A DNA stretch of 64,000 bases. It comes from Profftia sp020342455. Lineage in GTDB: Bacteria; Pseudomonadota; Gammaproteobacteria; Enterobacterales; Enterobacteriaceae. Position numbers and translations under genes: made by a program. The first letter of the stretch is position 1, and every line of letters starts with the position of its first letter. The stretch covers positions 372,001 through 436,000 of the forward strand of contig NZ_CP080506.1 in assembly GCF_020342455.1 (NCBI RefSeq), written 5' to 3'. The notes below the pieces were generated by a model, which saw nothing but the letters and a program-made list of their open reading frames with translations, was not told the DNA's origin and ran no database searches. Of the stretch, positions 45,144 through 55,079 are shown piece by piece.

Positions 45144-47207
45144 TTAATTATGTGGTTGTTCTAGAGATTTAAGGTAATGATAAATAGCTAATTGAGAATG
45201 CAATTTACGTCGATTTCCACGTTGCACATATCGATTACTTAGATCTTTATCAAGAAAACGTGCTTTTACAGTATCATTAAATTGAAGATCAAGAAGTTTT
45301 AATACGCGTTGGCGTAATTTTGGATCTAAAAGTGAAACTCCTACTTCAATACGATAATCTATATTTCGTGTCATCCAGTCAGCAGAAGATAGATATACTA
45401 ACGGATTGCCATTATTTTTAAATACATAGACTCGTGCGTGCTCCAAAAATCGATCAACAATACTTATAACTTGGATATTTTCACTGATTCCTAAAATATC
45501 TGGTACAAGCGAACACATACCACGGATTAGTAAGCGAATTTTTACTCCAGCAGAAGAAGCAGTATATAATCGATTAATAAGTCCTTTATCGACTAAGTTA
45601 TTTATTTTAAGAGTAATTCCGGCTTTAATATCGGATTGTGCACTAGTAATTTCCTTATCTATCAGTTGATAAAGCATACGGCGTGAATTTTGTGGTGATA
45701 CCATTAAGTGCTTAAAACTTACAGAGCGATATGGATTTTCAATAAAATTAAATACGCGTTGGACTTCATTAGCAATACGCGTATCAGCGGTTAGTAGAGA
45801 ATAATCCGTATATAGACGTGCGGTTTTTTCATTGAAGTTACCAGTACCTATATGAACATAATGAACTATATGCGTTTCTTCTCTTCGTGAAACCAGGAAT
45901 AGTTTTGCGTGAATTTTTAATCCTGGCGCAGAAAAAATTACGTGTACACCAGCCTCAGTTAAACGCTTTGCCCAATAGATATTAGCTTCTTCATCAAAAC
46001 GCGCTTGTAATTCTACCACTACTGTTACTTTTTTACCATTATGCGCAGCATGTATGATAGATTCAATAATTCTAGAATCTTTAGCAACACGATAAATATT
46101 AATTTTTATAGCTAGTACACTAGGATCAAAGGAAGCCTGCCTTAAAAGTTCTAAGACGTGTTCAAAAGTATGGTATGGATAGTACAGCAATATATCATGG
46201 TCGCGGATAGCGTCAAATCCGTTACGGAATTGATCAAAACATATATGTCTTAGACGTGGTAACGGTTTGTTGACTAAATGTGCTTTGCCAACATTTGGAA
46301 ATTTTATAAAATCTTTAAAATTATGATAACGACTACCGGCAATAATAGAGTCGTAAGAAGAAATACCTAATTTTTGACATAACAATTCTATTAATTTATC
46401 AGGCATATCACGCTGATAAACAAAGCGTACTGGTTCTGCTGTAAGTCGCTGTTTTAGACTTGATGACATAAGTTCCATTAAACTAGATTCCATTTCCATA
46501 ATTAAATCATATTCTGCGTCACGAGTCATTTTCATAGAGTAGGCATTTAACTTATCATAATCAAAAAATCCTTTAAAAATATCATTAAGACAGTAGCGTA
46601 AAATATTATCAACTAGAATTATTGGCTTGTGTTGATAAGGTGTTTTCGGGGGAATACTAATAAAGTGTTTTACTCTATTAGATGGTATTTCAAGCAGTGC
46701 ATATTTTATGTGATTACTACTGATGATTTCTACGGTAAGGTACGTATGGTCATCTTTTATAAAAGATACCAAGTTTGTTTCATTATTTATCATAATAGGG
46801 GTAATATACTGACGTAAATAATTTTTAAAATATTGGCGTAACCATACTTGTTGGTTTTTAGAAAGCTGACGTTCGTTAATAAGGAAAATTTTATTACGTG
46901 CCATTTCTAATAGAAGTTCGTTATATAAATAGTCAAAATCTTTATTCTTTTTAAGAATCTTATTTTGAATTTTTTTAAGCAATTCGTTTGAATTATTATT
47001 TAAATTTTGTTCTTCATTTATAATAATACGACGTTTTAGATCTGCAAATCTAACCTTATAGAATTCATCTAAGTTTCTAGAGTAAATTCCTAAGAAGCGT
47101 ATCCTTTCTATAAGGGGATTATTCTTATCTGCCGCTTCTTGTAATACTCTTTCGTTAAATGATAACCAACTCAGTTCTTTATTGATATAAAGTTTGCTCT
47201 GATTCAT
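45144..47207 (-). CDS. ppk: polyphosphate kinase PPK1
   Basis: 687 residues, practically E. coli length (688). N-domain LYINKELSWLSFNERVLQEAADK and FLGIYSRNLDEFYKVRFADLKRR; then NVGKAHLVNKPLPRLRH, FDPSVLAIKINIYRVA, and VVVELQARFDEEANIYWAKRL split by short changes. The autophosphorylated histidine is in GLKIHAKLF and a second active-site histidine in VHIGTGNFNEKTARLYTDYS. C-terminal YLSSADWMTRNIDYRIEVGV is intact. It makes polyphosphate from ATP at the membrane. I chose ATG 47207 over the adjoining GTG 47210 because GGAG is better spaced. Two residues are deleted before FRNGFDAI. Confidence 0.96.
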   Translation of the reverse strand: MNQSKLYINKELSWLSFNERVLQEAADKNNPLIERIRFLGIYSRNLDEFYKVRFADLKRRIIINEEQNLNNNSNELLKKIQNKILKKNKDFDYLYNELLLEMARNKIFLINERQLSKNQQVWLRQYFKNYLRQYITPIMINNETNLVSFIKDDHTYLTVEIISSNHIKYALLEIPSNRVKHFISIPPKTPYQHKPIILVDNILRYCLNDIFKGFFDYDKLNAYSMKMTRDAEYDLIMEMESSLMELMSSSLKQRLTAEPVRFVYQRDMPDKLIELLCQKLGISSYDSIIAGSRYHNFKDFIKFPNVGKAHLVNKPLPRLRHICFDQFRNGFDAIRDHDILLYYPYHTFEHVLELLRQASFDPSVLAIKINIYRVAKDSRIIESIIHAAHNGKKVTVVVELQARFDEEANIYWAKRLTEAGVHVIFSAPGLKIHAKLFLVSRREETHIVHYVHIGTGNFNEKTARLYTDYSLLTADTRIANEVQRVFNFIENPYRSVSFKHLMVSPQNSRRMLYQLIDKEITSAQSDIKAGITLKINNLVDKGLINRLYTASSAGVKIRLLIRGMCSLVPDILGISENIQVISIVDRFLEHARVYVFKNNGNPLVYLSSADWMTRNIDYRIEVGVSLLDPKLRQRVLKLLDLQFNDTVKARFLDKDLSNRYVQRGNRRKLHSQLAIYHYLKSLEQPHN

Positions 47208-47964
47208 CACTACTCCAATATTAGAGAACTATAAGAGTATTAATAATACCCAGGATATCATCTTGATTATAAAGATAATTTAATGTGAAGGCTAAATGAT
47301 TTAATTACATAATATTTTATTTTATATAATTGCTATTATAGAGTATTCGCTTGATTTGTAATAATAAAAATTGAATAAATAATCTATTTAGTAACTTTAT
47401 TAAAATACTTAACAAAGTTAGATAATATGTTTTTATAAAAATATATTTTAAAAAAATTTTCAAATTTATATTTTTAGATATTTATAAAAGTATATTTTTA
47501 TTAATTTATTTATATACCAATATCATTTAAAGGCAATCAAAATATATAATACTATTTCTATATGAAAATGATATCTATAAGGTATATTTTATACCCTGCA
47601 TGATTATCATGATGATATCAGCTAAGCTATATTTATTAATTTAAAATATATAAACTTAACTACAGTTATTAAAATAACTGTTCTTCATTTTAAATGATCA
47701 TTTGTTTATTTTTTATATTATATTACTTTATTATCGAGTTTATTAAATATCTTAATAATTATATATTTTAGTTAATTCTATATATGGAGTATTTTTTTAT
47801 TATATGTATTTTGTATATTTAATATTAGTATTATATTATTTTATATCTATATTATTAATTATGATACAACGATTTCCTGTTTATTAGAGATATATTTTAA
47901 TAAATTAATTGACATATAAATATTATTATTACATACGTTTAAATTAAAAATTTAAGGTTAAAAT
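47208..47964. other. gene-free tract between ppk and argS
   Basis: About 750 bases between divergent genes. It must contain both promoters, none clear. A 9-bp perfect inverted repeat ACAGTTATT/AATAACTGT lies at 47662-47681, followed by TCTTCATTTT on the plus strand. Confidence 0.5.
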
Positions 47965-49695
47965 TTGAATATTAAAGAACTACTTTCAGTTAAAGTGACT
48001 CAATCTTTAAGGGATGCAGGAGCTGCATTTGATAGTAAAGCTCTTGTTTGTCAGGCTTCAAAAGTACAATTTGGTGACTATCAGGTAAATGGTGTTATGG
48101 TGGCTGCAAAGAAATTAGGTATTGCACCACAAAAACTTGCTAAAAAAGTTTTACAGCATCTTAATTTAATTGGTATTGCTAGTAAAGTTGAAATAGCAGG
48201 TCCGGGTTTTATTAATATTTTTCTCGATCCTATATGGTTAGCAAAACAAATTGAAATTTCTCTAGTAGATGATCACCTAGGTATTACCGCCGTAAAACCA
48301 CAAACTGTAGTAGTTGATTACTCTGCACCCAACGTAGCCAAAGAGATGCATGTTGGTCATCTGCGTTCTACTATTATAGGTGACGCTTCTGTACGTACAT
48401 TACAGTTTCTGGGTCATAAAGTAATTCGAGCTAACCATATAGGAGATTGGGGTACTCAGTTTGGTATGATTATTGCCTATCTAAAAAAACATCAAAATAA
48501 AAAAATAGATACAATGCAAATCTCTGATTTAGAAGACTTATACCGTAAAGCTAAACAATGTTATGATCAAGATGCTTATTTTGCCGAGCAAGCGCGTTCT
48601 TACGTAGTTAAACTGCAAAGTGGAGTTAAATATTATAAAAAAATTTGGCGCAAATTAGTTGATATAACTATGTCACAAAATCAGGAAAACTATCGACGTT
48701 TAAATGTTACTTTAACAAAAAAAGACATAATGGGTGAAAGCCTTTATAATAATATGTTACCAGATATTGTTGCTGATTTAAAAGCTAAAGGGTTAGCTGT
48801 AGAAAGTGAAGGTGCTATTGTGGTATTTCTAGAAGAGTATAAGAATAAAGCAGGGAAACCTATGGGCATAATAATCCAAAAAAAGGATGGTGGTTATCTA
48901 TATACTACCAATGATATTGCCTGTGCAAAATATCGTTATGAGACTTTAGGGGCTGATAGAGTACTATATTATATTGACTCTCGTCAGAATCAACACTTAC
49001 AACAGGCTTGGGCAATAGTACGTAAAGCTGGTTATGTACCTGATTCAGTAAGTCTTGAGCATCATATGTTTGGTATGATGTTAGATAAAAATGGCAAACC
49101 CTTTAAGACTCGTTCCGGTAGTAATATAAAGCTATCAGATTTGCTAAATGAGGCAATTAAGCGTGCAGGTCAATTACTTATGGAGAAGAACCTAAATTTT
49201 AGTAGTGAAGAGTTACTAAAAGTAGTTGAAGTGATTGGTATTGGTGCTGTAAAATATGCTGATTTATCTAAGAATCGTACAACTGATTATATTTTTGACT
49301 GGGATAGTATGTTATCATTTGAAGGTAATACTGCGCCATATATACAGTACGCTTATGCTCGTATTTCTTCAATATTAAAACGTAGAGATATCGATGAAAA
49401 ATATTTAGTAGGTGATATAATTCTTACTGAAAATTGTGAAAAAATCTTAGCTACTCGCTTAATTCAATTTGAAGAAACTATTATCGAAGTAGCTTGCTAT
49501 GGTATAGCACATATAATGTGTAATTATTTATACAATTTAGCTAGTATATTTTCTAAATTTTATGAAGTTTGTCCCATTTTAACAGCTAAAAATAATAAAC
49601 AGCGCATAAGTCGTTTAAAATTAGTATCTCTGACGGCAAAAACATTAAAAACAGGTTTAGATATACTAGGTATTCAAACAGTAGATCGTATGTAA
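47965..49695 (+). CDS. argS: arginyl-tRNA synthetase
   Basis: 576 residues (E. coli 577), class I. The N-terminal additional domain is followed by VDYSAPNVAKEMHVGHLRST, with the HIGH-equivalent HVGH at residues 129-132. GDWGTQFGMIIAY, IIQKKDGGYLYTTNDIACAKYR, HHMFGMMLDKNGKPFKTRSG (the degenerate KMSKS region, as in E. coli) and KYADLSKNRTTDYIFDWD are intact, as is the C-terminal helical anticodon-binding domain (SRLKLVSLTAKTLKTGLDILG). The start is TTG 47965: it gives the family N-terminus MNIKELLS and has AAGG seven bases upstream. Monocistronic, with long gene-free DNA on both sides. Confidence 0.96.
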   Translation: MNIKELLSVKVTQSLRDAGAAFDSKALVCQASKVQFGDYQVNGVMVAAKKLGIAPQKLAKKVLQHLNLIGIASKVEIAGPGFINIFLDPIWLAKQIEISLVDDHLGITAVKPQTVVVDYSAPNVAKEMHVGHLRSTIIGDASVRTLQFLGHKVIRANHIGDWGTQFGMIIAYLKKHQNKKIDTMQISDLEDLYRKAKQCYDQDAYFAEQARSYVVKLQSGVKYYKKIWRKLVDITMSQNQENYRRLNVTLTKKDIMGESLYNNMLPDIVADLKAKGLAVESEGAIVVFLEEYKNKAGKPMGIIIQKKDGGYLYTTNDIACAKYRYETLGADRVLYYIDSRQNQHLQQAWAIVRKAGYVPDSVSLEHHMFGMMLDKNGKPFKTRSGSNIKLSDLLNEAIKRAGQLLMEKNLNFSSEELLKVVEVIGIGAVKYADLSKNRTTDYIFDWDSMLSFEGNTAPYIQYAYARISSILKRRDIDEKYLVGDIILTENCEKILATRLIQFEETIIEVACYGIAHIMCNYLYNLASIFSKFYEVCPILTAKNNKQRISRLKLVSLTAKTLKTGLDILGIQTVDRM

Positions 49696-49848
49696 TAATT
49701 CTTTGAAATATTTTTTAAAATATTTTATAGTCATCATGAATTATCTATTAAGCTATGTTACAGTTCTTATTATATATTTTCATTTTGTTATATTTCTATT
49801 AAGATTTATAATGAGTTTTTTTTAGAGAAAAAAATACAAGGATTATGT

Positions 49849-49874
49849 CTATATAATTATAAATAATTATATAG
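49849..49874. repeat. perfect 12-bp inverted repeat
   Basis: CTATATAATTAT at 49849-49860 and its exact reverse complement at 49863-49874 flank AA. It starts about 155 bases after argS; a terminator role is possible, but no T-run follows. Confidence 0.7.
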
Positions 49875-50341
49875 GACTTATTAAAATTAATTATAATTTT
49901 ACGGAAATATTGTGTTTTTAATATTCCTGTATTAGGAGTTTTATAACATTATATTTTTATTTATAGTATGGTAGTTAAGTTTATGTAATTTTAAATATAT
50001 TTAGGGTAAATCTAATATTTTGCCGACATAGATAATGAATTATTATTATAATAAAGATTTATAGATATGATATTTAGTGTATAAAAATATAAACTTTATA
50101 TTATTAATTATTATCTAGTAAGGATATATATCCTATTATTGATCTTATGTTATAAAAATTTTTATATAAAGGAAGTATTGCATAATTCTAATAAGGTCTC
50201 CTTACTACTTTAGTAGAACATATAATCATAGTGACATTTGATATTACTAGTATAAAATCAAATATAAACTTAAGACAATTCTAGGGGTATTGATCTTTAT
50301 CAAACTTAAACTAATTACGTTATTACTATAAGTGTTGATAT

Positions 50342-50386
50342 ATTTCAAATATTACTAAGAATTACATTCTTAATAATATTTGAAAT
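50342..50386. repeat. long hairpin, 20 of 21 paired positions
   Basis: Outer 13-base arms (50342-50354 and 50374-50386) are perfect; after one C-A mismatch a further 7-bp perfect stem (TAAGAAT/ATTCTTA) closes on a TAC loop. This is the longest near-perfect hairpin I see in the window. No gene within 600 bases. Confidence 0.8.
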
Positions 50387-51278
50387 TTCTATAATTACTA
50401 AAAATTAAGTAAAAATAATATCACTATTTAATCACTGCTACTAAGATTAGTATGTAGTAAATATACAGCAATAATATTCTTATTGTTTTTTAATGTAGAT
50501 TTTTTAAGATATATAAACAGGAGGGGTAGGTACTTTATATTATAAATCATAGTACTATATAGGTATTGAGAAGTTACATGAACTTTATATATGTAATTAT
50601 ATTACTACTTTATTTATTAAAATTTTTATAAAAATAAAAAGCAAACAAATTAATTTATATGTTATTATACTATCTAAGTAAGTTTAGCTTTAGCTTATTA
50701 TGACTATCATAATAATTAATAATTATTATTTCTTATTTTACCACACAAGCTTAAAAATTTATAATATTAATAATTTTATGGAATAAGTATAATTACTTAA
50801 TATTTCTCTGTGTGTTTACATTAAAAGAATTATTTTAATATCGTTATATATAATTATGATATATTATATTTTAATTATATTAAAATTATAATATATCATT
50901 ATCTTATGTATTAAGAGTGATAAATTAATAACTATATTAATAATAAATAATATTAGTCTAACATATGATTATAAATATTTTGTTAGATTAACTTTTGTAT
51001 ATAGAATTTTTTTCTATTTAACAATTAATCTTTAACTAATTAAATATTATTAATTAGTAAAATTCTTTATATAATATTTTGTATTATATATTATTATTAA
51101 TTTTATTTTTATTTTTTAATATAGATTTCCTTAGCTTTTTTATATATACTTGACTTATTATTTCAATTAAGTTAAAAATGAAATTTATATTTTTATTGAG
51201 AAAATAATAAATTTATCAATTTATCTATAAATTTAATTAGGAATACATATTTTAACTGGTTAAGTAAGAGCTGATAAT

Positions 51279-51313
51279 ATTCTGTAATAATATTACATAT
51301 ATTATTACAGAAT
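51279..51313. repeat. perfect 15-bp inverted repeat
   Basis: ATTCTGTAATAATAT at 51279-51293 and its exact complement at 51299-51313, loop TACAT. Isolated from genes. Confidence 0.8.
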
Positions 51314-51465
51314 AAAACATTCAATAATTTTAAATGAATTATTAATTAGTTTTATAGTCTATAAAATATTTTATATTCAAAAATAGAATATAAAGTAATC
51401 TTTTAAAAAAAATACTATCATTATAAGAAGAAATTTATTTTGTAATATAAATTTATATCAAAATA

Positions 51466-51488
51466 TATAATATAATATAATATAATAT
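51466..51488. repeat. tandem TATAA repeat
   Basis: 4.6 perfect copies of the pentamer TATAA. Confidence 0.85.
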
Positions 51489-51570
51489 GAATATATTAGA
51501 GATAATATTTTAAGTTAAATGACTTACATACTTGATTAAGTATTTTATTTATATAATAAAATATAATGTC

Positions 51571-51602
51571 GTATGAGTAATACTCATACTCATACTCATA
51601 CT
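51571..51602. repeat. tandem TACTCA repeat joined to an inverted copy
   Basis: 3.7 copies of TACTCA (51581-51602) directly follow GTATGAGTA, which forms a 9-bp perfect palindrome with the first copies around one A. Too short, and without spacers, to be a CRISPR array. Confidence 0.85.
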
Positions 51603-52693
51603 TTTATTTTTATACTATTCTATAATTAGAATAGGCAGCTTTTATTTATATAAAGGGAGTTAGATGACTATAATTCAATATATTTATACCATATTTATAT
51701 TAATAATATAGCTATGTTTAAGTATTATATTTTAAAGTATATTTAATTGAGTTTTTCCTAAGATAATACATGGGCATTTTAGGTTTAAATAATGTAGGAA
51801 ATCTACCTTATTATGTATAATATTTAGTATTAATAACAAAAAATAGATTACAAAACGTATCTTTAGTTAAATATGCCCCTAATTTACCTTCAATAATTAT
51901 ATAATTTTATATATTTCTTCATATACTAACTTTAATAAAATAGCTTAAAGAGACAAGTGAAGTAAAAAATATTATTTATTTTTATAATACATAATATAAA
52001 GAAATAACTGAAATATGTCGCAAGATATTATATATTTGATGAAATGAGCAATCCATATTGCTATTTGCAGGGTTATTTTATTAAAAATAAACATATTACT
52101 TCTAGATAAACCAAAAAATACTTTACATGCAGAATCTATAGTATAGTCAGAAAATTTCTACATACCTATAAAAGTATGGTAATACCTGTCACCTATAACT
52201 TTTATTTTGTAGATAATATTGTAAGATGAATACTTAAACTAGAGTAAAGTTATATGAGAAGATTCATCATTGAGAAAATAACTTAACATATATATGTTAA
52301 ATAACAATAATATGATCTTGTATCATATATCTTGTATATAATCACTTATAGTATAGTTTTAATGTAAATATATCTTTTATGCACTATTAATAAATCATGT
52401 CATACATTAATTATATATAAAATAGTAATATAAATTAAATAAAATAATGCTCATTATATCTCTATCATAAAGGTATATCTAGTGATTTTTATTGTTCTAA
52501 CTTTATAGAACTAAAAAATTTTTAATAATATATTGTCACTAATATATATAGATATTATTTTTTTAAAATATTTATGATATAATGGTAAATAAAATATCTT
52601 AATTACATACAATAGCTATCAAGCATGCATTTTATATTATATTAGGAATATAAATACTTCAATATATTATTTATAATACTAATTAAGGTTTGT

Positions 52694-53392
52694 ATGTCTA
52701 TACTAATTTTAGCAATCGATACTTCAACAGAAGCTTGTTCTGTTGCAATATACAAAGATGGTAAGACGCATACGCTCTTTACAATATGTCGACGTAGTCA
52801 TACACAGTTTATATTACCAATGGTACAACAAATATTAGCTAAATCACGAGTTTCATTAAATCAATTAAATGCTTTAACTTTTAGTTGTGGTCCAGGTAGT
52901 TTTACTGGAGTGCGTCTTGGTATGGGTATTGCACAGGGGTTAGCTATGGGTGCAAATTTGCCGATGATTGGCATTTCAACACTTGTTACTATGGCTCAAG
53001 GAGCTTTTCGTTTAACAGGTGAAACTCAAGTTTTAGCTGCTATTGATGCTCGTATGGGAGAAGTGTATTGGGGACAATACCAGCTTCAGAAAAACGGTCA
53101 ATGGTTAGGTAGTTCTACTGAAACTGTACTAACACCTATGGGTGTACAAAAGAATATTATGAATCTAACTGGTAGATGGGCTACAGTAGGTACTGGTTGG
53201 GTAACATACCCAAATATGGCTAAAATCGTATCAATCAAATTAATTGATGGGTTAATTTCTTTACCACACGCTGAAGATATGTTACCGTTAGCGTTAATAG
53301 ATTTTGCCTTAGGAAAAGTTACTGCGGTAGAAAATATTCAGCCTACTTATTTGCGTAATGAAGTCACATGGAAAAAACATACTAAATGTTAA
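52694..53392 (+). CDS. tsaB: tRNA threonylcarbamoyladenosine biosynthesis protein TsaB
   Basis: 232 residues (E. coli 231). ASKHA-fold N-terminus ILAIDTSTEACSVAIYKDG, then HTQFILPMVQQIL, CGPGSFTGVRLGMGIAQGLAMGANLPMIGISTL and VLAAIDARMGEVYWGQYQ. The C-terminus keeps YLRNEVTWKK. TsaB is the scaffold partner of TsaD and TsaE in making t6A37 on ANN-decoding tRNAs, essential in E. coli. ATG 52694 has AAGG just upstream. Isolated between gene-free tracts. Together with tilS, tadA and trmB it shows that anticodon-loop and tRNA-body modification is preserved in this genome. Confidence 0.95.
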   Translation: MSILILAIDTSTEACSVAIYKDGKTHTLFTICRRSHTQFILPMVQQILAKSRVSLNQLNALTFSCGPGSFTGVRLGMGIAQGLAMGANLPMIGISTLVTMAQGAFRLTGETQVLAAIDARMGEVYWGQYQLQKNGQWLGSSTETVLTPMGVQKNIMNLTGRWATVGTGWVTYPNMAKIVSIKLIDGLISLPHAEDMLPLALIDFALGKVTAVENIQPTYLRNEVTWKKHTKC

Positions 53393-55079
53393 TTAACTTT
53401 ACGTATTATATATAAAAAATAATAATGAGTTATATAATATATTTTAGATAAGAGTACTATTTTATCTGTACGCTTATTTATTCATGATAATAAACATTAT
53501 TCAATAAATATAAATATTATCTATTAATAAAAAGTATTATATTATTTAAATATAAAATTTATATAAATATTTTACTTTAAAATAATATACAAGATAATTA
53601 TCAGATCTATATTGTACTTGTATGATACTCTTAATAAGAGTAAATAGATTATTTTAATATATTATTAATATAATCTATAAAATTATAGAAGTGATTTATT
53701 TGAAGATTATGATATATTGATTTAAATATTATATAATATATGAATATTTAATTAGTAATTATTTTAAATAACAATATATAAGACAAAATAATATAATATT
53801 TATATTAATATAAAACCTAAATTTATAATATAGATATCATCTAATAATAATTATTAGATTAATGATATTTATACCTGAAATACTATTTAATAGGATTATT
53901 ATAAAATATAATATTATTATAAATATGCTTTGTTAGATAAATAAAATAAAGGTAAGGATATACCCTATTAATATTAATGTTAAGCTATTTATAATATCCT
54001 TAAAATAAATTATAATCTATATTCTGGATATAATATAAAGATTATTTTACTATAAAGAATTAATCACTTAGTATATAAAATTAATTTAATCATAAAGATA
54101 GTATAATCCTAATAAGATTAATCTTATCCCCAAATAAAATGTACTAATTTAATATTTATGGCTGATAAGGCAATAATATAAAATTAGGGTTATTTATTAA
54201 TATAAATACTGTAATTATTTAGTTAATAAAATTATGTATAGCTAATAAGTATTTTAGTTTATAACAATAATAATAAAAGTATTTTTATAATATTCTCGTA
54301 TTCTCATTAGAATATTATTCTAAATCAATAAGTATTTTAGGTGGTTGTATCATTTCAAAGAATAACCAAACTTAGAAAAAGTTATATTTTTAATAAATAA
54401 CTTGGTAGTACTAAGTACTATATTTATATATTAAAATTATAATTAAGAAATAGTTAAATATATTCAAGAAGATTCTAGAAAGCAGTATCTACTAATCTAA
54501 GGATTAGAATATTATCTTTCATTATATAAATATATTATTTATAGTCATTTCAATTAAATAACTTTAATTTAGTTATTCTAAGTAAAAATTATAAGATTTT
54601 ATATCTTAATTTTTTTTTAAACAAAAATTTATTTATATTAAAATAAATCTCAATATAATTTATGTTAAAAGATAAAATATCCCCCTCTTTATTTTTCTTT
54701 CTCTCTGAGAAGGAGATATTTTATATTCAAAGTTATAGTAAATATATATAAAATATTATCTATGTATGAAGTATATTTCTACTTCAATATAGAAGAAATT
54801 ATCTATATTTAATACAATATATTAAAATATTTTTCCTATTAATATAAAGATTGTGTATATGCTTTGATTACTTATAATAAAATGATAACTAATAGTAATG
54901 TTCTTTTAAAAATATTTCTGATACTAAAATATAATTTTAATTAATAATTATAATCCTAAAATTTAATTGATAGTTATTTTGCTTAAATATAAAATATATA
55001 AAAAACATCTTATTAATTTTATATCATTCTTAATGAGATTATATTCTCTATATAAACGAATTTATTTTTCCATGTTATA
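53393..55079. other. gene-free tract where folK is expected
   Basis: About 1.7 kb with no supported gene. In E. coli folK lies immediately downstream of pcnB, that is at the right end of this tract on the minus strand; no folK motif is readable. Contains an interrupted inverted repeat (53833-53868) and the hairpin at 54673-54723. Confidence 0.5.
54673..54723 (-). terminator. 16-bp hairpin, possible minus-strand terminator
   Basis: Arms 54673-54688 and 54708-54723. Transcribed from the minus strand the two imperfect positions become U-G pairs, so all 16 positions pair, and the stem is followed by TCTTTT; on the plus strand the same positions are C-A mismatches. It lies about 360 bases downstream of pcnB, so it could end a pcnB transcript or be left from a lost folK. 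Confidence 0.5.

Larger units (their letters stand above)
49696..52693. other. gene-free AT-rich tract
   Basis: About 3 kb with no supported gene but the highest concentration of inverted and tandem repeats in the window: 49849-49874, 50342-50386, 51279-51313, 51466-51488 and 51571-51602 (listed). One AGGAGGGG at 50519-50526 is a G-rich word without a reading frame behind it. Confidence 0.55.

Noticed and set aside
51581..51602. Possible CRISPR-like tandem repeat
   Set aside because: Units are six bases with no spacers and no cas genes anywhere in the window; it is a microsatellite.
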